NCBI RefSeq assembly: GCF_943181435.1
Contig: NZ_OW969598.1
Span: 124,001 to 188,000 of the forward strand
Direction: 5' to 3'
From: Neisseria sp. Marseille-Q6792
GTDB lineage: Bacteria; Pseudomonadota; Gammaproteobacteria; Burkholderiales; Neisseriaceae
Length of the DNA: 64,000 nucleotides
The notes beneath the pieces were generated by a model. The model saw only the letters and a program-made list of their open reading frames with translations, was not told the origin of the DNA and ran no database searches. Positions 6,431-12,849 of this stretch are shown here, in pieces. Each line of letters begins with the position of its first letter. The first letter of the stretch is position 1. The translations under genes were made by a program, and so were the position numbers.

Positions 6431-6689
6431 AAACAATCCCTTTCATTTTTTCCTCGACGCTCATTGACTCGTATTGCTCTTCCCATACCTTGACCTCCAA
6501 ATCCGCCTGTCTTTCCATCGCCTCAACCTTCGTCGGCTCTTTCGCAACCGGTTCGGGTTCTTTCGCGCAGGAATGCAACGCCATCCCCGCCACAAAACAC
6601 CACACGCCCACCGTCAGACCAACCGGCACCCAACGCCAAAAAGAGCGCGCCACAAACATCTTCCAATCAACTTTCTTCAAAACTTGCAT
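6423..6689 (-). CDS. Small membrane-anchored prophage protein, 88 aa
   Basis: The start at 6689 is set by AAGGAAA eleven bases upstream. One membrane helix (about residues 20-42, VPVGLTVGVWCFVAGMALHS) is followed by a Pro/Glu linker and an acidic helix (DLEVKVWEEQYESMSVEEKM). It overlaps the next small ORF by eight bases. No family was recognised. Confidence 0.6.
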   Translation of the reverse strand: MQVLKKVDWKMFVARSFWRWVPVGLTVGVWCFVAGMALHSCAKEPEPVAKEPTKVEAMERQADLEVKVWEEQYESMSVEEKMKGIVYE

Positions 6690-6778
6690 TTTGCGTTTTC
6701 CTTTAGAAAACAATAAGTTATTAAAATCATAGGGTAAAAAATATATAGCCCTGTCAGAGACTTACCGTTTCAGACGGC

Positions 6779-7693
6779 CTATCGGATAATCAGGGAGCTG
6801 TATTTCTTAACGATACCGGCCTGCATCTTGATACCGTTCTTGTTCGCCGTGCGTACCGCGCCGCGCATCAATTTGCTCATCCGGCGTGTATTGCCGTTAC
6901 TATGTTTAACCAGTTCCAAGAGCGTTTCTTCGTCCGCATCAGGCAAAGCCGCTTTCGCAATTTCAAAGAGCTCGTCATCCGGCAAAGATTCGCCCAAATT
7001 CAGCGCAACCGACACGCGGCTGTAAAGTTGCACCAGCTCGCCATGCTTACCGCGCAAATTCGCAACCAGTCGGGGCATACCGCTCAACACCAAGCCGCAG
7101 CCAGTCTCATCGTGCAGACGGCGTACAATTTCAAGGGCGCGTAACGGCAGGTTTTCCGCTTCATCGACCACAATCAGACGGCCCGAATCGCGCAGGCGGT
7201 CAGATACAGACTCAAACAAATCATTCAGGCTGCCCATCGCCGATACCTTCGCCGCCGTCGCCAACTTGCGCATCAGCACAAGTGCCGTAAAGCTCGGATT
7301 AGCCTCAATCAAGATGGCCGCTGGGTTTTTCTCGCAGTAGTTTTTGACCGCCTGAGTCTTGCCCAAACCCGCCTGACCGTAGATCACCACTATTTCGCCG
7401 CCTTCGTGCGCATCGCGCATCACTTCCGCAATACGGCGGGTCGTCTTAGTCGATACAAATCCCAACACCAGCTCTTCACGTCGCGCCTTACTTTCCTGCA
7501 TCTCCAAAAACGCCTCGATTTTCGGCTCGATGGTTTCATAATTGCCGCCTTTTTCCGCATAAGTGCCGTTCAGATACATACTGATTGAGGCTGGCGAAGT
7601 ACCGATACCGCGTGCCAGTTGGGTTTGGTTCATGCCTGATTTGGCTTTAAATTCAGCCAGTTTTTGTTGCAATGCTTGATTAATTTGTTTCAT
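6779..7693 (-). CDS. MuB-like DNA transposition ATPase
   Basis: A 304-residue AAA+ protein. The N-terminal helix-turn-helix (MNQTQLARGIGTSPASISMY, residues 21-40) is followed by a Walker A motif GQAGLGKT (about 106-113) and a Walker B LIVVDEAENL (about 174-183). The C-terminal part resembles the Mu B C-terminal domain. MuB forms ATP-dependent filaments on target DNA, stimulates MuA and directs insertion away from the phage genome (target immunity). AAGGAT lies before the start. It lies downstream of the transposase gene as in Mu, with a short disputed segment between. Confidence 0.92.
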   Translation of the reverse strand: MKQINQALQQKLAEFKAKSGMNQTQLARGIGTSPASISMYLNGTYAEKGGNYETIEPKIEAFLEMQESKARREELVLGFVSTKTTRRIAEVMRDAHEGGEIVVIYGQAGLGKTQAVKNYCEKNPAAILIEANPSFTALVLMRKLATAAKVSAMGSLNDLFESVSDRLRDSGRLIVVDEAENLPLRALEIVRRLHDETGCGLVLSGMPRLVANLRGKHGELVQLYSRVSVALNLGESLPDDELFEIAKAALPDADEETLLELVKHSNGNTRRMSKLMRGAVRTANKNGIKMQAGIVKKYSSLIIR

Positions 7694-7738
7694 TTTTAAT
7701 ATCCTTGAGTTTTAAACAACCTTTAAAGGCCGTCTGAA

Positions 7739-7996
7739 ATGAAAGAGTTTCCCGATTTAGAAAAACGCCTGATCATGCTGGAAGTCGCCGTTCAAGACTT
7801 GGAAGACAGGTCGCTTACCGATTCCTTCGTACTTGCCTGGCTGCTCCAGCGGATTACCCGTCAAGAGCCGACTTCGATTGAGCAGGTTCGCAGTTTCCTT
7901 CAAGCGCAGGCAAAAACGTTTGAGCCTGATTCCGTTCAGCGGGAACACCTTGAATCTTTGCTTGAGCTCGTTGAATCCGCCCAAGAGCTCGCTTGA
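7739..7996 (+). CDS. Hypothetical protein, 85 aa, on the strand opposite to the A-B genes
   Basis: The translation is convincingly protein-like, with heptad patterning (LEKRLIMLEVAVQDLEDRS, then DSFVLAWLLQRITRQE), suggesting a coiled coil followed by a helical domain. The site AAAGG lies 11 bases upstream of the ATG, inside an AG-type uptake sequence. It sits between the MuB and MuA genes but on the + strand, overlapping a - strand ORF (7854-8054) that has the better ribosome-binding site. Both may not be real. Confidence 0.55.
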   Translation: MKEFPDLEKRLIMLEVAVQDLEDRSLTDSFVLAWLLQRITRQEPTSIEQVRSFLQAQAKTFEPDSVQREHLESLLELVESAQELA

Positions 7997-8054
7997 GTTT
8001 CAATTTTTCAACAAGCTCGGCCGAAAACGCTGCATTTTGCTGTTTGTCCATCAT
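7854..8054 (-). CDS. Possible small gene after the transposase, 66 aa
   Basis: ATG at 8054 lies 8 bases past the transposase stop with a good AAAGGAAAAC site, reading MMDKQQNAAFSAELVEKLKL. The first third looks like a genuine helical protein. The rest runs antisense to the + strand ORF at 7739-7996 and is low in hydrophobic patterning. It might be a real but degenerate early gene, or a fortuitous frame. Confidence 0.4.
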   Translation of the reverse strand: MMDKQQNAAFSAELVEKLKLKRALGRIQRAQAKIQGVPAERNQAQTFLPALEGNCEPAQSKSALDG

Positions 8055-8062
8055 GTTTTCCT

Positions 8063-10042
8063 TTATCTATCCGCCTCAAATAGCACAAAATCGTCCGTAC
8101 CCGTTTTCGGCAATACCGCATACTCCGCCTCGACGACGTTCCCGCCCAAATGTCCCAGCTCGTCCCAAACTGCCGCCTGTTCCAAAGCCGGATTGACTTC
8201 CGCATTTGCGAGCTTGATTGCATTTTCCGCCCGCTTGATTTTGCCTTTTCGGCGTTTTTCCGCCAGTTGGTCGATACGCGCCGTCGGGAATGCTTCGCGG
8301 CTATTGCCGTTGACTTGTGCCTTCGTGATGAACTTACCGTCCATATCAAACACATTGACCACCGACGCATCGTCCAAATCGTAGCTGACCCGTACCTCGT
8401 CCTTGTGATACTCCGCCAGCTCGGTTGAGAAATAAGAGTTGTTGAACAAATCCAGCCAACCGCGCTGTACCTTTCGCACCTCTTGCGGCATAAACATCGT
8501 CGCCAGTTCTTCCGCCGACAACATATCCGGCGCGATACCGTCCTGTTCCAGCCTCATTTCCCGATAAGCCTTCGGCGTGTAATGCCCGCCGTCCGGATGT
8601 CGGGGCAGCTCGCCGTGCGGGCGGTTGTTGTATTCGTCGATACACTTGACCACATCCGCTATAAAACGCGACCAGCTCGGCAGTTTTTTCAAATATTTCT
8701 GTTGTTCCTCCGTCAAATCCTTGCCTTTTTCCAAAGCATTAAACACACTTTCCATCTTGCGGTACATCAGGTTCTTCGTGCTGCTGTCCATCCCTGCGCC
8801 CGCAAACGTCTCATACTGGCGCGCCATCTCAATCAGATTGTCTTTCCACCATCGCTCGATGATGCCGCGTCCTTGCGGATTGCCCGCGATACCCGTTTCA
8901 TGGCGGATACCCAATCGGGACGTAATACCCGTGATTTCATGGTCTATCGTCTTGCCGGTTTGGCCGCCGCCGTTATCCGAGTAATAGATAATCGGCAAAC
9001 CAAAATGCTTGACCCCGATACGCAGAGCATCCGATACCGCCACACAACTTTCAGCAAGAGAGACCGAAAACCCGACCACAAACCGCGTACAACCATCAAT
9101 AATTACCGTCACTTCCGGCTTAAACGGCCTGCCGTGTACCGGATGTGCCACCTTCGCTTTAAAGCTGTGGCCGTCGCCGATCCAAACATCGTTAGGCTTC
9201 AAAGCCCCCCAATCACGTTTCACATAAGGCAGCAGCGATTTATAAGCCGCCCCCGTTTTCCTGCCGCGCTCCTGCATAATCATCGGCAGCTTGTCCCAAA
9301 CGCGACGCACCATACTCAAATTAGGCACATCATTGACCGGCATATTTTCCGCTTCAGCCCACTGCACAAATCGGCGGTAACTGTGCGCCAGCTTTGGCGC
9401 GGACGGAATATTGTGAAACTGCATAAACATCGGCAACCAACCGTAGCTCTCAATCGGTTTAACCGCCTTCGTCGTCTTCGGAGCCAAAGCAACCAACCGC
9501 TCCGTCGCGTCTTCCGCTTTCAAATAAGCAGAAATCCAGCCGTCTAAAGTACGTTCGCCAACCTTTGCCGACCGGCTGCGGTCATTGGCCTTTTCCAAGT
9601 TCCCAAGCGTGACCGAGTCCAATTTACCTTCTGCCAGCAAGCCCAAAAACTGAGCCACCGCAGCCTTGGCAGAGCAATCGTATTCGTATTTAATCCCCAA
9701 TACCGCCGCCACCACCGCACATCGCGCATCCGCCACCGACCGTTGTTTCTCGTTCAACAGCTTGGCCGCTTCAGCCAGTGCCTGAGCCGACATCGCCGTC
9801 CCCTGTCTGACTTGAGGCAGCATTTTCGGCATCTTCTCCGCCAGCTCGTCCGACTGCCGTTTCATAATGGCTGCCCGGATTTTGGCAGGGAGGGAAGCGA
9901 TTAAGTATTGCTTGACTTTCCCGCCTTTGCCTTGGCCGTCTGAAAATTTATAAAGCCAGTTTTCTTTTAAAGCTTTTTTGTCTAATGCTTGCCTTGATTT
10001 ATTTAATATTTCAGATAACTCTCGGCTAGATATTTCATTCAT
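8063..10042 (-). CDS. MuA-like DDE transposase
   Basis: A 659-residue protein, the usual MuA length. The N-terminal region (residues 1-60, HTH with SSRELSEILNKSRQALDKKA) resembles the enhancer-binding domain. The catalytic core carries the acidic triad in WIGDGH (D290), YYSDNG (D356) and GRGIIERWW (E396), and the C-terminal part follows the Mu transposase core. It catalyses donor cleavage and strand transfer in lysogenisation and replicative transposition. It starts seven bases after the gp16-type regulator gene in the same early operon. Confidence 0.95.
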   Translation of the reverse strand: MNEISSRELSEILNKSRQALDKKALKENWLYKFSDGQGKGGKVKQYLIASLPAKIRAAIMKRQSDELAEKMPKMLPQVRQGTAMSAQALAEAAKLLNEKQRSVADARCAVVAAVLGIKYEYDCSAKAAVAQFLGLLAEGKLDSVTLGNLEKANDRSRSAKVGERTLDGWISAYLKAEDATERLVALAPKTTKAVKPIESYGWLPMFMQFHNIPSAPKLAHSYRRFVQWAEAENMPVNDVPNLSMVRRVWDKLPMIMQERGRKTGAAYKSLLPYVKRDWGALKPNDVWIGDGHSFKAKVAHPVHGRPFKPEVTVIIDGCTRFVVGFSVSLAESCVAVSDALRIGVKHFGLPIIYYSDNGGGQTGKTIDHEITGITSRLGIRHETGIAGNPQGRGIIERWWKDNLIEMARQYETFAGAGMDSSTKNLMYRKMESVFNALEKGKDLTEEQQKYLKKLPSWSRFIADVVKCIDEYNNRPHGELPRHPDGGHYTPKAYREMRLEQDGIAPDMLSAEELATMFMPQEVRKVQRGWLDLFNNSYFSTELAEYHKDEVRVSYDLDDASVVNVFDMDGKFITKAQVNGNSREAFPTARIDQLAEKRRKGKIKRAENAIKLANAEVNPALEQAAVWDELGHLGGNVVEAEYAVLPKTGTDDFVLFEADR

Positions 10043-10049
10043 ATCAACC

Positions 10050-10226
10050 TCACTTCAGCCCAAGTTTTCTCGCAATTTCAAAACCCTTGCCGTATTTAGC
10101 CTTATTCTGCCCGCCGACAACTAAGTAAACTTCGCGTGGCTGATAGCCGTTTTCACGCGCCCAAGAAGCCAGAGTCTTGCCTTCTTTTTCAAAATTTTCT
10201 TTTAATTTCTCGACAGTTATCAACAT
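10050..10226 (-). CDS. BcepMu gp16-family DNA-binding regulator (Ner-position)
   Basis: A 58-residue protein with an AAGGAC site. The sequence LASWARENGYQPREVYLVVG followed by GKGFEIARKLGLK is the signature of the BcepMu gp16 phage-associated family, which carries a small helix-turn-helix. It is the first gene of the early - strand operon, where Mu has Ner, the negative regulator of early transcription. A Ner-like role is inferred from position. The divergent XRE gene begins about 100 bases away. Confidence 0.8.
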   Translation of the reverse strand: MLITVEKLKENFEKEGKTLASWARENGYQPREVYLVVGGQNKAKYGKGFEIARKLGLK

Positions 10227-10332
10227 AGATAGTCCTTTCTGACTGTGTTAGAATACATAACTAAATAAGCACTAGTGCTGTTCTCTTTTTTGAATTATGA
10301 GAAAAATATTTCTCTTTTGCAAGGATTATTTT
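10227..10332. promoter_or_regulatory. Divergent early/lysogenic control region with palindromic operator
   Basis: This gap separates the - strand early operon from the + strand regulators. It contains a perfect 12-bp palindrome AGCACTAGTGCT (10268-10279), a TTAG/CTAA dyad around 10249-10265, and AAAATATTTCTCTTTT near 10302, which recurs around 10338. These are typical operator features of a genetic switch. Exact promoters cannot be assigned with confidence. Confidence 0.55.
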
Positions 10333-10692
10333 GTGGAAAATATTTCTCTTTTTGCTAATCGATTGAAAGTAGAAAGAAAAAAGTTAGGTTTGACTCAGTC
10401 TCAACTTGCTGAGAAATGCGGCATTACACGTGAGATGTGGGGAAAATATGAGCGTGGTCAATTTCTACCAAACTGTGAAATTATTTTCTCTTTTTGTGCA
10501 TTAGGTGCAGATGTAAATTTCCTTTTCACAGGAAATAGGCCGTCTGAAAATTCAAACGAACTCAGCAAAGATGAATTAGAACTGCTTCAAAACTATCGAC
10601 AATCAACAAATAAAAGTCGTGAGATTATTTTGACTATCGCCAAAACACAGGAGAAAAAAGAAGTCGGTATTACGGTTGGTGAAGTAGCCTGA
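10333..10692 (+). CDS. XRE-family phage regulator 1
   Basis: A GTG start at 10333 is preferred over the ATG at 10297 because AAGGAT lies seven bases upstream and the resulting N-terminus (MENISLFANRLKVERKKLGL) aligns with the neighbouring paralogue. The helix-turn-helix is LTQSQLAEKCGITREMWGKY. The remaining region (LPNCEIIFSFCALGADVNFL) resembles the dimerisation part of small Cro/CI-like regulators, and there is no S24 peptidase domain. It is 119 residues long and divergent from the early operon, so it probably helps keep lysogeny. Confidence 0.82.
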   Translation: MENISLFANRLKVERKKLGLTQSQLAEKCGITREMWGKYERGQFLPNCEIIFSFCALGADVNFLFTGNRPSENSNELSKDELELLQNYRQSTNKSREIILTIAKTQEKKEVGITVGEVA

Positions 10693-10701
10693 AGGGTAGG
10701 G

Positions 10702-10834
10702 CTAAGCAACTATTTTTAAAAAATTGGTTGCTTAGTTACAATTTTATTCAAAAATCATATTTATATATCTATATGATATTAAATAATTTTAACTAAGCAA
10801 CCGAAAAAATTTTGTTGCTTAGTTAGTTGCTTAA
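10702..10834 (+). promoter_or_regulatory. Repeated CTAAGCAAC operator sites upstream of the second XRE gene
   Basis: CTAAGCAAC occurs at 10702-10710 and 10793-10801, and its complement GTTGCTTAG at 10727-10735 and 10814-10822, with a fifth partial site at 10826-10834. They form two inverted-repeat pairs separated by about 57 AT-rich bases that could hold a promoter. The pattern is that of cooperative repressor binding. Confidence 0.65.
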
Positions 10835-10853
10835 ATATCTAGAAGGAAGAAGA

Positions 10854-11207
10854 ATGGAAATTGTTTCTTGGTTCTCAAATCGTCTTCAAGCTGAGAGAAA
10901 ACGTTTAAAATTGTCAGTACGTGAGGTCGCAAAAGCCTGCGAAGTAACTGCTGCAAAATGGACTCGTTTTGAAAAAGGTGAAGAAGCTCCAGAAGCTAAG
11001 ACATTATTTTTATTTGCTGAATTAGGTGCAGATATGAATTATGTTTTTAAAGCAGAATTTCTTGATAAAGAAGAAATACAGTTAATAGAAAAATACAGAG
11101 AAGCTGACCTAATAGGTAAGGCCGCCATAGATTATGTTGCGCAAGGTTGTAACAAAGGTTATGCTCCTGGTTCAAGCATTCAGTGCATTATTAAATTTCT
11201 AGAATAA
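10854..11207 (+). CDS. XRE-family phage regulator 2 (paralogue of regulator 1)
   Basis: Start at 10854 with GAAGGAAGAAG upstream gives MEIVSWFSNRLQAERKRLKL. It shares the layout of regulator 1: NRL-ERK-L, an HTH (SVREVAKACEVTAAKWTRFE), then EAKTLFLFAELGADMNYVF, indicating ancient tandem duplication. The HTH recognition helix differs (EVTAAKW versus GITREMW), so the two may read different operators. It is 117 residues long and sits just downstream of the CTAAGCAAC sites, which it may itself bind. Confidence 0.8.
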   Translation: MEIVSWFSNRLQAERKRLKLSVREVAKACEVTAAKWTRFEKGEEAPEAKTLFLFAELGADMNYVFKAEFLDKEEIQLIEKYREADLIGKAAIDYVAQGCNKGYAPGSSIQCIIKFLE

Positions 11208-11234
11208 TTTCAATAGACTAGTACGACACCATAG

Positions 11235-11669
11235 GCTCCCGTCAACCTGTCAGAGTTTGTATTCGTGCCGAGCTACAACGTAGCCGCAGTAGCAGGGTAT
11301 GGCGCACCGGTCTTCGGCGAAGAACCTTTGTTCTGCTTGGCTTTCCGCCGATACTGGATAGAAAACTACGTTACCCGGCAGACAGACAAGCTCTCCGTAA
11401 TCGCCGTCAAAGGCGACAGCATGGAAGGCATCCTCAACCACGGCGACAACATCCTAATCAACCACGCCGAAACCGAGCCGCGCGACGGCCTGTACGTCCT
11501 ACGCATAGGAAACGACCTGTTCGTCAAACGCGTGCAACGTATGCCGGGCAAGCTGTTGGTAACATCAGCCAACCCACATTACGCTCCCTTTGAAATAGAC
11601 CTAAGCCATACAGACGACGACATCGCCATCGTCGGACGCGTAGAATGGTTCGGCCGTACCGTAAACTGA
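11235..11669 (+). pseudogene. S24 (LexA/CI-like) repressor C-terminal domain without its DNA-binding part
   Basis: The frame starting GTG at 11265 encodes 134 residues of a LexA/CI-type autoprotease: KGDSMEGILNHGDNILINH holds the catalytic Ser, and YVLRIGNDLFVKRVQR the catalytic Lys. In the same frame upstream, PVNLSEFVFVPSYNV reads like the normal linker, but a TAG at 11232 ends it and no helix-turn-helix follows. The usual repressor of this group has about 100 more N-terminal residues. The head appears lost. It could still be translated as a free domain. Confidence 0.7.
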
Positions 11670-11725
11670 TTTTAAAACCCTCTTAAAATAGTTTTAAAAA
11701 ATTCCCAATCCCGTCAACTTCAAAC

Positions 11726-11757
11726 AAAAAACCGCGCATTCCGGCGCGGTTTTGTGA
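11726..11757 (+). terminator. Hairpin terminator after the S24 remnant
   Basis: ACCGCGC and GCGCGGT arms around ATTCCG are followed by TTTT, about 60 bases past the repressor-domain stop. The A5 before the stem allows weak use from the other strand. Confidence 0.7.
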
Positions 11758-11784
11758 AAAAGCTGGCGTAACTTTTCCGGATAC

Positions 11785-11830
11785 AAAAAACGCTGAAATC
11801 CACGTCTTCCGAAGATTTCAGCGTTTTTTT
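11785..11830 (+). terminator. Strong hairpin terminator near the prophage end
   Basis: CGCTGAAATC (11791-11800) pairs with GATTTCAGCG (11814-11823), followed by T7 and preceded by A6. This is the second terminator in tandem and probably insulates the prophage from its neighbour. It contains no uptake sequence. Confidence 0.8.
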
Positions 11831-12012
11831 ACTCTATTTGTTCCTTGTGCAAAAACAACAGTCCCCCACAATATATTGTTAAAGGATTTATTAAACATTC
11901 CCTCTGATTACTTTTAAAATTTTGCCTGTAATATCGACTCCGAATAATGTGATTATCGGGAATATCAGCTTATATATCAACTTATTGGACCTTAACAGCA
12001 TAAACCTTATTA

Positions 12013-12228
12013 GATAATAGTGCGATGGAAAGCTTCTTTGGACGATTAAAAATGGAATGTTATTACGGTAAATGATTTGAGACGTTCTAACAACTGGAAA
12101 AAACGATTCATGAGTACATTCATTATTACAACCATGAGCGCATTCAGGGGAAACTAAAAGGACTGAGCTCTGTGAATTACAGAACTCAGTCCTTGAACTA
12201 AATCAGTCTAACTTTTGGGGTCAGATCA
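12013..12228 (+). mobile_element. Decayed 3' end of an IS3-family (IS150-group) insertion sequence
   Basis: In one frame the region reads DNSAMESFFGRLKMECYYGK, stop, then FETF, stop, QLEKTIHEYIHYYNHERIQG and so on to YRTQSLN, the C-terminal integrase-core end of an IS150-group OrfB. Two internal stops break it, so the transposase is dead. The right terminus GTCTAACTTTTGGGGTCAGA (12207-12226) matches IS3-family terminal repeats. The left part is missing or too diverged to see. It ends three bases before the stop codon of the convergent DUF305 gene. Confidence 0.82.
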
Positions 12229-12230
12229 TT

Positions 12231-12608
12231 TTACGGAGCTTTTTTGTTGTGTGCTTTAAGCCATTTTTGCATTTGTTCAATTTCCGCTTGTTGTGCGTTA
12301 ATAATATCCTCAGCAAGCTTACGCATCTCAGGATCTTTTCCGTATTTTAATTCAACTTCCGCCATTTTTACTGCGCCAATATGGTGTGGCAACATACCTG
12401 CTGCAAAAGCAACATCAGGATCTTTATATTGCGCAGCTGCCATCATGTCTTGATGCATTTGATTCATACCTTGCATAAATTCTTGTTGCATTGCAGAACC
12501 TGTCGACATTTGCATATTCATGTGTGCTTGATGCGGTTGTTCATTAGCGTGGGCATGAATTGAAACTGCAGCAGTGCTAAGTGTGATAAAAGTCATAAGT
12601 TTTTTCAT
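12231..12608 (-). CDS. DUF305 (CopM-like) periplasmic metal-associated protein
   Basis: A 125-residue protein with a signal peptide (MKKLMTFITLSTAAVSIHAH, cleavage near HANE). A Met/His-rich region follows (HQAHMNMQM), then the DUF305 core (MLPHHIGAVKMAEVELKYGK, ending INAQQAEIEQMQKWL). Such proteins bind or hand over copper or silver in the periplasm. The promoter upstream has the 19-bp spacing typical of MerR-family activation, supporting a metal role. An IS remnant abuts its 3' end, so the native terminator is probably lost. Confidence 0.83.
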   Translation of the reverse strand: MKKLMTFITLSTAAVSIHAHANEQPHQAHMNMQMSTGSAMQQEFMQGMNQMHQDMMAAAQYKDPDVAFAAGMLPHHIGAVKMAEVELKYGKDPEMRKLAEDIINAQQAEIEQMQKWLKAHNKKAP

Positions 12609-12642
12609 GTTTTTCGCCTATGTAATAGCTGAATGAGTACAA

Positions 12643-12673
12643 ATTATAAATCTTGACCTAAGGTTAAAGTCAA
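12643..12673 (-). promoter_or_regulatory. MerR-type promoter of the DUF305 gene
   Basis: Reading the - strand, -35 TTGACT (12668-12673) and -10 TATAAT (12643-12648) are separated by 19 bp. The spacer lies within an imperfect dyad running 12653-12673 (ends TTGAC and GTCAA). A long spacer holding a dyad is the hallmark of promoters activated by MerR/CueR-type metal sensors. Confidence 0.65.
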
Positions 12674-12810
12674 CATTTGTTCCGAAAATGTTTGGTGAGG
12701 TGCTAAAAGCTAAAATAAGACAATATTTGAGCTGCGTTACGGATTTATGTTGCTGCTGTGCCTGACCATTGGAAAGTTTGCTTGGGATTTATTGGGTTGA
12801 TATCGAATGA

Positions 12811-12845
12811 AAAAAAGGCCGTCTGAATGTTTCAGACGGCCTTTG
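12811..12845 (-). terminator. DUS terminator after prfC
   Basis: AGGCCGTCTGAA and TTCAGACGGCCT form an inverted pair with A6 on the far side (T6 in the - transcript). It starts a few bases after the prfC stop. This one is AG-type although it is outside the prophage. Confidence 0.8.
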
Positions 12846-12849
12846 TGTT

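Noticed and set aside
8483..9547. Long + strand open frame antisense to the transposase
   Set aside because: No ribosome-binding site and a composition typical of a frame opposite a real gene; the - strand transposase has catalytic motifs.
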